This document shows positions 45,944-57,937 of a stretch of 64,000 nt of DNA, in pieces. The notes under the pieces were generated by a model. That model ran no database searches and was not told the DNA's origin. It saw nothing but the letters and a program-made list of their open reading frames with translations. The stretch spans positions 25,406,003 to 25,470,002 of the forward strand of contig NC_135551.1 in NCBI RefSeq assembly GCF_964340395.1, written 5' to 3'. The stretch's first letter is position 1. Every line of letters begins with the position of its first letter. The DNA comes from Glandiceps talaboti (Eukaryota; Hemichordata; Enteropneusta; Spengelidae). Made by a program: the position numbers and the translations under genes.

Positions 45944-47162
45944 CAACCAGCACTATTTGCACATGTATCTAGTATCTACTGTATGCGTATGGCATGACAT
46001 TTTGTTACCCTTTACCCATAGAGGTTAAATACACTTTGTGTACTTACTAGTGATACTAAACCTTAAATGTGGTAATAGAGTTTAACCTAATACATGTGGC
46101 AAGAACGGAATTTGTTACTAAGAGTTTTGATTATTTAAACCAAAGTAAAGACAAGACAATTACATTGAGTAAACACAAATACAGGATTAGAATTAAAATT
46201 AGTACTCAGAAATTAACCTATGCTAACTTACACCGGGAAATATTCCTTAACTTTGAAGTTAGGCAAATGTAGTTGTGTTTTACTTTTAAGGGCCAGGGTT
46301 CACGGGGTTGCAATTCCAGGTTCTAGCATTAATAGTGTTATCTTATCCATGGAACCATGAGGACCACATACGTTAAAAGAGATACAAACACACAAAATGA
46401 GGACAGAGACGCACACACGAAAGCCTGGGGAACTTATATGGTGACCTTTGTTTCAAATTGGAAAAAAAAACACTTTCTTTTAAACTTCTAAACATGCTTG
46501 GAATGATGTCTAGCAACTGATGGAACTCCAATCCGGAATGTATGTATTACATAAACCTGTCACCATGACGTCATTGGTTGGTTACCAATCAATTCCAAAA
46601 CCACAACCTTGGTTTCCAAGTCTATCTATTTTCATATACATCTATCACACAATGTCGATTCAGAGTTACGACTAAATCTGCTACAGTGTGTATTTTCATT
46701 CGAAACATTTACATTAAGTCGAACACAGTGTGTGTCTCGACTTTAAACTGTGACGTCACTTTCAACCAAAATGTTCATACCACAAAAAGATACTAAATAC
46801 AGATAAATTCACGCACATGGCATTGTTTTAGGTTAACATTTGATCATTTCGGTAACATCCGGTTTCCCGGTAAAATCAGAGGGACCCCCCCTCCCCGTAA
46901 GTCGCCGGTCCCCCTCTACTTAATTTGACACAATATCATACCAATAATCCTAAGTGAAGTAATGTCAGCACTTTGGTTCAAATATAACAATATTTCCAGC
47001 ATTTTCATAATTTCAAAACTGAAGTATCAAAACTAAGCCATGATTCGTCAGACGTTGAGATGCATTGAATTAGTCTAGATTATTACTCTATTGCCAGATT
47101 CCGCATTTATCAAATATATCCAAAGTTTCATATTAAATGTAATAACTATATCATCACATGTT
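45944..47162. other. Anonymous DNA with paired CREs
   Basis: No supported gene. Two perfect CRE palindromes lie at 46566 and 46749, annotated separately. A C-run of about eight lies at 46886. Confidence 0.4.
46566..46756. promoter_or_regulatory. Two perfect CREs, one fused to a reverse CCAAT box
   Basis: TGACGTCA at 46566-46573 runs into TTGGTTGG, giving ATTGG (reverse CCAAT). A second TGACGTCA lies at 46749-46756. CRE next to CCAAT is a common promoter pairing; no transcript is visible nearby. Confidence 0.3.
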
Positions 47163-47290
47163 CTGAATAGTAGGTTGATTAACAAACTTTAAAAGTAAAC
47201 ACGTGTAATGTGTGCAGTCGAACATTTCAGGTAAAAAAACCAACAAATTTATGTTTGAAACGAAAGTTCACTTTGTTAAAACTGTATGAT
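47163..47290. repeat. Dispersed repeat, copy 1
   Basis: GTGTGCAGTCGAACATTTCA then GGTAAAA (47210-47236) matches 55966-55992 at 26 of 27 positions. Similarity extends to the left through CTGAATAGTAGGTTGATTAA and loosely to the right. Confidence 0.65.
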
Positions 47291-47898
47291 GTGAAAAGGA
47301 TGGAATAATGTACTCTTAGAAGATTTTTAAACATCCTTTTAATGACATAAATGATAGAACCTCACTGCATATCACCTTTTTCATTTGACGACTTTCCGAT
47401 ACTTAATCATAAAATAATACCCTGGAGTTTGTGAAATACAAGTCTACACCTATTATGACATTGGTGAGTTACAGACATCAAGATAGCAGTCGCCTTGTGT
47501 TTATTGAAATTCTAACGCGCATCATTTATAAGAGGTTATGCCTCTGATTATCAATTAACATTCATGGTCACCATGGTAACTTAGTCATGTACTATCACCT
47601 AAAATGTCCATGTTTTACCCGTTACGATGTTATCAGGATAGTTTCCATCTATCGTAATTCTTATCAGCGCTTCGTTATTCTTTCCAGCGTTTCTTCTCAA
47701 GTTGTTATTTCAAAGTTTTATCACTCGATCAAACTCGTTTCAAAAGAGAATTCGTCACCTACGTTGTAGTGCCAACAAGTAATACGAGGGGGGGGGGTAA
47801 TGATGAGTAAGATGATGAAAATATCCAAGTGTACCTTCATTGATTTCACTGACGCGAAACGTATGACATGGTGTTGTCTATGTATTTGTACTCGATAG

Positions 47899-48037
47899 GT
47901 GAAATTGAACGAGGCGAGGTGTGAAATTCCTCCATGTAGTCTGCCCCATCTGTCGTTGTCTGTTGATGACGTGATCAATCCCGAAGCTGCGTCAATCAGA
48001 CAAACGCCTCACATACACTTCGGAGATTTGTATCAAG
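47899..48037 (+). CDS. Possible exon between TAG acceptor and AAG|GTATAG donor
   Basis: The frame from 47899 (VKLNEARCEIPPCSLPHL and onward) is open to 48127 and more GC-rich than its surroundings. An AG at 47897-47898 follows a T-rich stretch, and a moderate donor occurs at 48038. The translated region contains SVDDVINPEA and HIHFGDLYQG, which look protein-like. Start by ATG is absent. No family recognised. Confidence 0.2.
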
Positions 48038-48129
48038 GTATAGAATGTGCGTCGACAATTAACAATTTTCCTGAAAAGCTCCCCAAATCTTGTCATCTGA
48101 AAGTTTATTCCTGTGTCTCTTTGAAATGA

Positions 48130-49016
48130 TACAGGAAATTTGGAAGTCGGACGCTATGGTCTTGTGTCGAGGAAATCGGTAATCCTTTATTATCCCATAC
48201 AGTATTTTAGTATCCCTGGTGGATTTTAAAACGGTTTCATTTATCGTTTTGATCTCTGATCTAAATAACTGTCCCCTGTCACGTGTTTTCTTTCTTGATT
48301 TTAACTAAGAATATGGAAAGGGGTTTCCTCAAAAAAAGAAATGTGCAAAAGTATATAAATTCATTTTTGCTGGACCTAATTGCGCGGTTACGTAATTATT
48401 TACGAATGTATCAACAGCAATCTATAATTGCGTATAAGGATGGAGACATTTTCAACATGATAGTCGTCAACTTCACAGGTAAAGCCAGCGAGTTACTTTT
48501 TAAATTCTTATGAAACACGAAAAAAATATAAATGGACTATGTTGACAGAGTTGTTAGTTTCATTGATGATGAAAGGGGGGGGGAAAGAAAACTGCGCATG
48601 CTCATGTGTGCTCTCCCGCCGCAATATTTCAAGACATACCCTCCCATCCTATCCAGTTGCCCCTCTGCTCAGGAAAATATGTGTCCATCTACTTTTCCCC
48701 ACTCCCAATACTTCCCATAGCCTTCTCCTTGTCATTCACTTTCATTTTCTCATCCGGAATGACATTAATACAACCACTATTACATTAATGATGATATTCT
48801 GTCCACAGTATCGATACCCTTCACTCCCCTGCACTCATATCACCTGAAGTTTTGTCTACAGAAAGTTTGTTTTCCGCTCCTACAGTCCAATACAAAAAAT
48901 TCTCCTCCCAATGAAAAAATCGTGTACTAACAGCATTTTCCACTAACAGCTTCAATGGCTGTACCTGACTTCAGCAAACTTAAAAAATTCTTCCTAATCT
49001 TGTTACCTTGCTGTAG
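48130..49016. other. Anonymous DNA, pyrimidine-rich in part
   Basis: 48600-48860 is notably C/T-rich on the plus strand, giving several overlapping 60-100 codon frames with Pro and Ser bias. None is supported. Confidence 0.4.
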
Positions 49017-49300
49017 GAAATGTTGTTACTGAATGGCGAGGCTACATGACTATAAACCATTGTAAATTTAGAATATATCAGCAAACAGGAGAAAGGTACC
49101 TTAAGTCCTTTACATTCATAAATGGACTACGCATATTCACAAACTCTGCAAATTTCATACATGCATGTTCATATTTGACTTACAAACTAACCGTTATTGT
49201 CATACCTATACATCATACATTTTGCTGCTGTAAAACACTGGAACCCCCCCCCCCCCCACTTTACTACCCACAATCGCCCTGCATTCAAGACAAATCTTAA
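49017..49300 (+). CDS. Hypothetical 93-codon frame after an acceptor-like site
   Basis: CTTGTTACCTTGCTGTAG ending at 49016 resembles an acceptor. The frame starting at 49019 is open for 93 codons to TAA, with an ATG at 49046. The last third runs through a C16 homopolymer (poly-Pro) and is unlikely to be conserved coding. No domain is recognisable. Confidence 0.15.
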
Positions 49301-49421
49301 ACACCACATTTTACATATTTGATTCATTTTTCCCGTCTTCTGCCTTCCATAGTTGTTTTATTTTCAGTGCATAGTGTATTGTTTGCACTTCACTTCATTT
49401 GATAAGTGTACGCTGTAACTG

Positions 49422-49423
<2 letters not shown>

Positions 49424-49497
<74 letters not shown>
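49424..49497. repeat. (TA)n array
   Basis: About 37 TA units. The left flank ends in a T-rich tail that might belong to an unrecognised element. Confidence 0.96.
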
Positions 49498-49501
<4 letters not shown>

Positions 49502-49784
49502 TATTAAGTCAGTACTATGGACTACATTAGTCCCTAGCGGACTATATCCACGGTATATTTTTGTCTTCTTTTTTTTGTCTTTCTTTTAGTGTTAGTGTAA
49601 TTATTAATTTTGTCAGAAATTATAACTTATTGACTTATTTGCTTTTCCTCTTCCTCTTTTTTCCCCTGTATGTTATAACCCTTTTGTACAATTTCTGGTG
49701 AAATAGATAAAAAAAAATACTGTGTTTAGGGCCAAGAACTCGACTAATTCTAAATACAAATAAAGAAACAAAAAAACTTCCCCA

Positions 49785-49786
<2 letters not shown>
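49498..49786. other. Anonymous T-rich DNA
   Basis: Contains a small inverted pair TAGTCC / GGACTA at 49529-49545. Nothing else. Confidence 0.35.

Positions 49787-49874
<88 letters not shown>
49787..49874 (-). repeat. (AC)n then (AGAC)n
   Basis: About 13 AC units followed by about 15 AGAC units; on the minus strand this reads GTCT then GT. Confidence 0.95.
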
Positions 49875-49875
<1 letters not shown>

Positions 49876-51314
49876 GATATTTCAGACAACAGATAACACA
49901 TCGATGTGTGTTTGTCTTACAGTGTCCTCATCATTTTCCAGTGGGAGCATAAGTTTTGGAATATTCAGCAAATGCTGTCGTCGTTCACCCGTTTTTTATG
50001 AGGCTTAAACAATAATTGACTATACCTAATTAAGTTATTGTGGAAAAAACATGACTACACACTATGTAGATTCTCCATGAATAAACCTTTGTGTTTTCTG
50101 TACGAATACTGTCTATACGCAACACAACAAATGAACTGTAATACGTTAATGGTTGCCGCTCAAACAATTTATCAAATTATTTGCAAATTAGCACGAATTG
50201 GATCGTATTGCTAATAGTAACAAATTACATTACAATTTTGTTTTGAATGACATCACCCTGTGTAAGCAACACCGGTGTTGTGTTATAGTGCTGGTTTTAG
50301 CTTTCCCTGTCAATTATTCGTCACTAGAATGAGCGTGCAACTTATTTATTTTCTTCTCATTCACTTAATGTCGATTTCGTACCCTTGGGAGAAAGCGAAT
50401 CGGCCCGAGTACTCGAACATTATTGAATTCCATTGGTAGGTAGCTGGATGGACGGTGGAGTACTACGTTAGGTAATGGGCGTTTCTGAATGACAATCAAT
50501 ACAAATATCTCCCCTTCAAATACAATACCTAGTTAACCTGACACACACAGAACGTCGTTGTCGTTCTCGATAAAAACCTTTACTAATATTACAAACATTT
50601 CATCGTCTGAATGAACAAAAGTTAGATTTTGTCGATCCGGACGATGAAATGTAGCAATGTGTTTTTGTCGACCCACGTGACCTATTCTTCCAGGTTAACT
50701 CGCTGCTAATAAGAATGAATTGTGACAAAACGTATCACTAAAATACCATCAATCATGTCTTTTATTGTACTTTTAACGGGATGAAGTGAAGTATATTGAA
50801 GAGAGAACGAAACCATTCGAAAATTTAAAAACTTAGAATGACCTGACCAAAAAGGGCATTGACCTGAAATATAAGTTTAAGCTTTTCTTCAAAATACAAT
50901 GTAAGATGACGGGTATGAACTATCAATGTATGGTTACATCGTTGCTTTTTTTAGAACACTTGGTACGCATTCTATTCTTATATTTTACAAACTTTTAAAT
51001 GTTTTCAAACTTGGGGAATGTTATCCCCACAATGGATTTCGAATAATATACTGGGTTAATTTTTTTACGATGAGTCCTGGGTGACTAGTCGGTTACACAT
51101 ATCGACATCCTTGAATGAAATAGTAAAGAATAAAGTCATACCACCATTATATTTTCACCACAAAAGAGTGAAATTAAGAAGTGATATTCAGGGAAAGTGC
51201 TCGCCATGATCTCATTCATCCTCCTTCATTTAAAATCTAAAAGTTTCCCATTAGAAGCCAATTTGAATTGCAATAAGGAGCTAAATGCATGTAGCGCGAC
51301 ACATCACATCGCAT
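49875..51314. other. Anonymous DNA, 1.4 kb
   Basis: No gene, repeat or element recognised. Confidence 0.45.
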
Positions 51315-51487
51315 CGCTACACAACACAACACAACACAATACAACACAACACAACACAACACAACACAACACAACACAGCGCAGCGCAGCGCGACGCAAC
51401 GCAACGCAACGCAACGCAACGCAACGCAACACAGCACAACACAACACAACACAGCACAACACAACACAACACAACACAACACACAAC
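51315..51487 (-). repeat. (ACAAC)n with (GCAAC)n core
   Basis: ACAAC units on both sides of GCAGC and GCAAC blocks (51376-51429). It is related to the pentamer array at 38955-39190. Confidence 0.95.
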
Positions 51488-52196
51488 ATGATGTAGTAAT
51501 GTGATAATACAAAGTGATAATATAAAAGACATTTCATACCGGGACCAACCATTACATGTATTTACATGGCAGTATTTACAGGCCGTGACGTAACGTGACG
51601 TAACATTATTACACCACATAACATTACACTACAGTATAGTACAGTACTATACAGTATAGCACAGTATGGAATGCTTAAGTTGTGCGTATTAACGATTCAG
51701 TGCATCTCTATACAACCTCATTGATAAGAATTCATTCAATTTTCCAAACATATCTATAATGCTGGGTATGTAAATACATGGGTACGTTCATGCGATGATG
51801 TTATTGTTGTATTGTGTGTGTATGTGGCAAAGAAAATATTATCTCTGTATGTTTCTCTTTATTTGACGCATAATGACATTGTAACAGTGATGGAATAAAT
51901 TCATGAGGCGTACGATCTAAATTGATTAATAGGCACTCCAGACTTTTTTGTTAACTCGATGGCTGCCACACACCAAAGTCTTAGTGAATGTTCAGTGTCC
52001 GTTAAGGTAGTGTGTGACTCGGAAATACGTGTCTGAAATGTTTGCTGTTACTTTGTTCACGAAAATCGAAACAATGCAATTTTTCAAAACAAAAAATTTA
52101 AACTGAAAATTTAAAGTTAATTTAAGAGTTTGGAATCTAAAATGGGTGGCAAATACTATGAGATATATACAAGATTGAAAATAAGATGATGCTCCA
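51488..52196. other. Anonymous DNA with small near-palindromic duplications
   Basis: 51582-51604 repeats CGTGACGTAA. 51630-51667 is a TATAGTACAGTA-type near-palindrome. No gene. Confidence 0.45.
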
Positions 52197-52472
52197 AATT
52201 GTTTGGTTCCGGATACCCGACCCCCACCTACTAGTTTTTCACTGCCGACCCAATTTTTTTTTACGTATTCGAATGACATCAACTTAAAAAGACAATATAA
52301 AACTGTTCTTCCAATCTGTAATGACTGCACATCTGATGAGAAGAAACCAATAACACAGAGATCAAATGGAAAACAACGGAACACACTATAACTACCTGAA
52401 CTAGACCTCACGCATGGATTTAAAAAAAAAATCCTATTCTAAATTTGAGCTTAAGCGGAACCATACAAAATT
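52197..52472. mobile_element. MITE-like element, copy B (internally deleted)
   Basis: AATTGTTTGGTTCCGGATAC at the left end faces the complement of the right end, AATTTTGTATGGTTCCGCTT. The interior follows copy A (7753-8094) but lacks about 55 bp found there between the GCCGACCC and GACATCAACTTAAA blocks. The 139-codon minus-strand frame across it is incidental. Confidence 0.75.
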
Positions 52473-53654
52473 TGTTTAGGCCTTATCATTTCGAAAGGAC
52501 CAGGGACACGCTTTCATACGCCAAGGTCACAGGCTAGTTTGATTTTCAAGCAAATTGGTCCCCGAGGCACATTCTTTCATAGCAGTGTCTATTTGTCATA
52601 GCTGTAGTCGAATGATCTTTCCTGCTTCATCATATCCCTGCCCCCCACCCTCCCACCCCCGTTTTTAAAAAACATTTTGTCAAGTGTGTGTAGTCTCGTG
52701 ACGGACCGTTTGTAAAATCACCTCGTTGTCTTGAAGGAAAAGCTTCCTAAGGAACCAAGAGAGTAGACTTGGTTTAATACATTCTCGTAGAGAAGAAAGA
52801 AAAATAACTGAATATTGATTTTTTTTTTCAAATAAAAGTGAGGCCGGATAGACTGAACATATGCAGAGAATGAAAAACCTTCAATGACAAAGAACAGGAA
52901 AACTATTCTGTGTACCCTCCTTTTTAAAAATAATTTATTTAGAAAAGAATATTGAAGACACGTACTTAGCAAAATCGCCATTGTTGTTATTCGAACTTAC
53001 GTTTCGCGATACAGTGGTACCTATTGAAACCAGCTTGCGGCTTATACCTGTACAAGTTTTAGGTGAACCGTAATGTTTTTGTTCATCGAACTTTGCGTTT
53101 CTCGGATTTCTATCAGCTGTTGTGCTACGTGCGTGTTTTCCACGGGCTGCAGATGGCCAACTTTGTGTGACATGAATATGTCTTTCTTTCCGAGGAAAAG
53201 CCGCGAGAAGAACTGCATTACGGCTAAAAGAAATGGAAGTAATTCACTTAATTATCTAATAACTGTGAGGCAGTGGCGGAATTTTGCTTCTTTCAGAGTT
53301 TCAACGACAAAATCGCTCATACAGTTTAACTAATACGAATACGGTTATCAGACTTGATCTAATTTGGATGATGGCACACTTCGCTTTTAATGTACTTACT
53401 GAAAAAATAGATGATCAGCATAACTCTTAGTACCTGACAACCCCCCCCCCTCCCCCCGCCTCAACTTTCCCCTAATTTCTGTAACATTTCGGGGCATTTC
53501 AATTATTTTAATCGGGATTCATCAATATGATGTTAACAGATAATCACGTATGAAAATTCTATCATGTTTTGAAATATGATATTTTTTGCATGACTAAGGC
53601 TAGGATATACGGTAACAATTAAGTTGAATTTTTTCAGTCACCTTAAGTTTGGTG
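52473..53654. other. Anonymous DNA
   Basis: CCAAGGTCA (FTZ-F1/SF-1-type) at 52521; C-runs near 52640 and 53441-53460. An acceptor-like minus-strand site at 53402 leads a 32-codon open frame of no recognisable identity. Confidence 0.4.
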
Positions 53655-54035
53655 GAATCAAACTATAGACCTTGTGTTTGGTAAATTCAAACTATAGACA
53701 ATGTGCTTGATGAATTCAAACTATAGACACTGTGCTTGGTGAATTCAAACTATAGACATTGTGATTGGTAAATTCAAACTATAGACAATGTGCTTGATGA
53801 ATTCAAACTATAGACACTGTGCTTGGTGAATTCAAACTATAGACATTGTGTTTGGTAAATTCAAACTATAGACACTGTGCTTGGTGAATTCAAACTATAG
53901 ACACTGTGTTTGGTGAATTCAAATATAGACACTGAGCTGGATGAGTTAAAAACTATATACACTGTGCTCAGTGTATTAAATCAAACTAAGATAGACAATG
54001 TGCTGTGTGAATTCAAACTTGAGATACTATGCTAT
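53655..54035 (+). repeat. 29-bp minisatellite, about 13 copies, 87-bp higher-order unit
   Basis: Unit: TGTGCTTGGTGAATTCAAAC followed by TATAGACAC. The three-unit block starting at 53699 is repeated at 53786 with a single base difference, showing recent three-unit amplification. The right-hand copies are degenerate. Most units carry an EcoRI site (GAATTC). Confidence 0.93.
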
Positions 54036-54556
54036 GATTTGTAAATTATAAACACAATGCCGTGCTGAGTTAACCCCCCCCCTGTCGCTACTGGGTGGAG
54101 GAGGGGTACAGAAACAACTACAAGCTGAACAAACAGGATGAACGTAATTTTTTTTTATAGTTTCTATGTCGGGTGACATAAGGCGGTACTGACTGATATT
54201 GGCAATGATGAAAACCTCATTAAGTCACCCTAATTACCCCTGTAAAGTTGAATAAACACGATAAAATTATCTGTCAAATTTACATATAACAGTTATTATT
54301 GTTCTGTTTGTATAACCGGTGAAGCGTTAACGAAAGAGGAAAGAGGCAGCAATTAATCTGCAATTTTAAGTTTGTATGCTCTGAAAGTTCAATGAGTGTC
54401 ATGTACTTTTTGGCAAATTGGACAACATATGAAGTACCTTGTGAAACAAAATTGAAAACTTTGGACGCTTGAAATACTAGTGCTTGGCAAATAGACAATA
54501 TTATAATAATGATGACTAAGTGAACCACCACCAACTAACTCAGGGCATCGTCGTGG
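54036..54556. other. Anonymous DNA
   Basis: A C9-10 run at 54072. No gene seen. Confidence 0.4.
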
Positions 54557-54604
<48 letters not shown>

Positions 54605-54611
54605 CCATCAC

Positions 54612-54643
<32 letters not shown>

Positions 54644-54680
54644 CCACCACCACCACCACCACCACCACCACCACCACCAT
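54557..54680 (+). repeat. (ATC)n then (ACC)n
   Basis: ATC units with a few ACC interspersed, then a pure ACC block. Poly-Ile/Met/Thr frames are artefacts. Confidence 0.95.
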
Positions 54681-55439
54681 CAATAATGGTCGTGGTGGTT
54701 TAGTAGAAGCATAAGCAGTGATTGTGGCTGACACGGTTACTATGATGGTGTTTTTAGTAGCAGTAGTCTTGTATCGATGATAGTGGTAGCAATGGCAGAA
54801 AGAAGTTGCCATAAGCTGGTGATGATAGTAGTAACAGTAGTGGTTGTGGTGCTAGGACTTAAACAATAATAATCAATATTACTTCTGATATATTGTGACC
54901 CCCCCCCCCCCCAACATTTGTTGAAAATGAAATAAAAGTTTCATGAAAGATTCATATGAATAATGGAACCAATAGAGGTAAACAACACACATGTCATATA
55001 AATTGTAATATAATGAGTTACATTGTTGTACAGCTACCAAAGTATTGTCGATATTAACATCTGTTAGTGTACAATGGTATCATTAGTCACTGGTGTTTGC
55101 GGTTTGGTACTTTTGCTATATAATTCGTCTGAATTCAAATTCGTTGCATAGTATGTTTTCGCAACAAATGTCTACAGTGACCGATAGTGTTTTCTTCGTA
55201 TAACTGGTGTATGGTGATTAAACTGTCAAGGTGTCAAGCATGCATGTACGTCTAGACCTGCAGTATACATATATAACTCATATATTTGGAGCTGTACGTA
55301 CTTCTATACAAATGATGTATTTAAATGCAAAAGTTTCATTGCAAATACTACCGTGTCTATCTTTTTACAACCAAAAAAATGGCAAATAATAGAACTTATA
55401 TTATTAAGTCTATTTGTCTGTCTGTCCGTCTCCCTCCCC
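54681..55439. other. Anonymous DNA
   Basis: A degenerate GTGGTAGTAG-type stretch follows the trinucleotide array; a C14 run at 54900. No gene. Confidence 0.4.
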
Positions 55440-55672
<233 letters not shown>

Positions 55673-55930
55673 AGTTATCTGTCTTTGCCTCTAAATACGC
55701 CATTCAATTTTACTAAACGAGAAACTTGCTTTGGGAGTTTCTGATTCCGATAATTCCCCAGGGAAACCGCCATACAACACATATGTACAAGAGTGAACGA
55801 TGAATCACTACACTATTTGGAAATAAGACTTCGAACTTCGAAACATCATTGAACAGAGACGGAGGGTGATATAAACTTCCAGGCACCTGTGATCCCTTAT
55901 TAGACTCACGTGTCCATAAGGTCAAGTGTA
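55673..55930. other. Anonymous DNA
   Basis: Nothing recognised. Confidence 0.35.
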
Positions 55931-56060
55931 CTGAATAGTGGGTCAATCTGTTGACAAACACTGAAGTGTGCAGTCGAAAATTTCAGGTAAAAGTTTCAAG
56001 TTTGAGTCTGAGCTTGTGTTTGTGTTTGTGTTTTGAACAAAAGTTCAATTGAATACTAAG
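55931..56060. repeat. Dispersed repeat, copy 2
   Basis: Partner of 47163-47290; best block 55966-55992. A short TTTGTG array (56018-56034) is inserted in the right part of this copy. Confidence 0.65.
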
Positions 56061-56403
56061 CTCATGGTTCAGCAACACAGATGAATTTCCGTTTGAAGAC
56101 TTCCAACTATCGTATGTTAATTAGATCCGATTATCATCCTTGCGCATTACTGCTTTCTGTCTCAAAACTGTGAAATAGTTAAATGGGGGGGGGGGGAAGC
56201 ACGATGAAAAACTTCGAAGTTGATAAGTTGGTGTATGTTCAACGTTATTAGCCATGATCCTTTCCCAGAAACTTGTTAAACAATCGCATTTGAATGACCC
56301 AAAAAATAAAGTGGCACTGTCTGTTTACTTTATGGTCTTTCGTTGTTACATGTTAAGTTTTGACAAAATTTCTTAACTTTAACATATTGAGCTATGTGAA
56401 TAG

Positions 56404-56488
56404 TAAATGAATTCATTTCACCAGATAGTAAGACCACGATCACTTTTACAAAATAAACGTGTACACACACACACACACACACACACAT

Positions 56489-56519
<31 letters not shown>

Positions 56520-56649
56520 TACATACATACATACATACATACATACATACATACATACATACATACATACATACATACATACATACATACATACATACAT
56601 ACACACACATATATATATATAAATGAATTCATTTCACCAGATAGTAAGA
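56404..56649. repeat. Perfect 30-bp direct repeat flanking a microsatellite
   Basis: The 30 bp at 56404-56433 recur exactly at 56620-56649. They begin TAAATGAATTCATTT, which contains a 14-bp palindrome, and end CAGATAGTAAGA. Between them lie 29 unique bases, (CA)n, (ATAC)n and a short TA run. The arrangement resembles a target-site duplication around an insertion, or a duplication bridged by slippage. Confidence 0.9.
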
Positions 56650-56955
56650 ATGAATACCGTCAACGACTCAGTATGAAGAAGGGCATTATTGTTATCTCGT
56701 GAAGACCATGGATATATTTCAGCTGAATTAGTTATGTCTGTGGTCTATACAATATTCTAAAGCCTATACGATACGATAAAGGGACGCAACGAAACAACAA
56801 CAAAATAGTGAAAAAAATTCATGCACACAATATACATATATACATCACGCACATGTGTCTAAGTGATAGCTTGATTTATTGCCACAATTCATACACAGGT
56901 ATGATATAAAAATTACATTATAATATGCTTTTTTGTTTACAATTAATTGAAACGC

Positions 56956-56958
<3 letters not shown>
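56650..56958. other. Anonymous DNA
   Basis: Nothing recognised. Confidence 0.35.
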
Positions 56959-57022
<64 letters not shown>

Positions 57023-57053
57023 CCTCCCTCCCTCCCTCCCTCCCTCCCTCCCT

Positions 57054-57148
<95 letters not shown>

Positions 57149-57161
57149 TCTCTCTCTCTCT
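56959..57161 (+). repeat. (CT)n with (CTCC)n core
   Basis: CT units flank about eleven CTCC units at 57017-57060. Confidence 0.96.
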
Positions 57162-57227
57162 GCGCATTCAACCACCGCTTATCTATAGCATGGTGTTTAA
57201 TACTCAGGCGTACTCCCAAATACATAA

Positions 57228-57228
<1 letters not shown>

Positions 57229-57263
<35 letters not shown>

Positions 57264-57336
57264 TGTATGTATGTATGTATGTATGTATGTATGTATGTAT
57301 GTATGTATGTATGTATGTGTGTGTGTGTGTGTGTGT
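57229..57336 (+). repeat. (ATGT)n then (GT)n
   Basis: Short TA run, about 21 ATGT units, then nine GT. Confidence 0.96.
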
Positions 57337-57937
57337 TATTTATACCAAACTTTTACTTACTAAAATTTAATCAAAAGTGGAACCACAGTTACAGAGTGTG
57401 CACACTCGTATATAATCTAAAGGGCGACGTTCTATTGATTGATTGACAAGTAAAATGAATTCGAATAGCGGATAAAAAGCCCAGAGATCCTATCAGTTAA
57501 ATGACAATTCTCCTTGCCTCTAACTTTCCACGGTTATTCTGTTAGTCACATCCTTATAGCATGTCAAATATTTAAAATGATGTTTAGAAGGGTGTACTGC
57601 TTGGAAAATGAGTTTTCTAGTTTACTAAGTTATGATATGAAAAAAAAACATTACAAAATTTTCCTTTAATTGTACAAAAAATATAATACTGTACTATGTA
57701 GAGGAGACAGGCTGTCACATCTGGTAATTGCGCAGGGTTTTATCAACGGAAAGGTGTGTCGTTTCAATAAATTACGAGTTTTATATCTGGATAAATTGAA
57801 ACGATGATTCAGTAAGTCAATACTCGTCTTTTTGAAATACTAAATGTTAGTTGTATTTCTCCTAAATTGATGCATGGGCAGTTTTTGATGGGCGGAACAG
57901 CTGGTGTACACAGTGTGTACTCACCTGTATAACGTTA
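57337..57937. other. Anonymous DNA
   Basis: Nothing recognised. Confidence 0.4.

Noticed and set aside
51992-52411. 139-codon minus-strand frame
   Set aside because: More than half lies inside MITE copy B and the rest has no recognisable features.
53655-54035. CRISPR array
   Set aside because: Units are contiguous 29-bp tandem repeats with no spacers, in a eukaryotic context; it is a minisatellite. The same applies to 17041-17253 and 63741-64000.
56845-57225. Leu-Ser and Arg-Glu frames over CT arrays, also near 14.8, 30.6, 55.5 and 61.8 kb
   Set aside because: Dinucleotide and tetranucleotide repeat translations without independent coding evidence.
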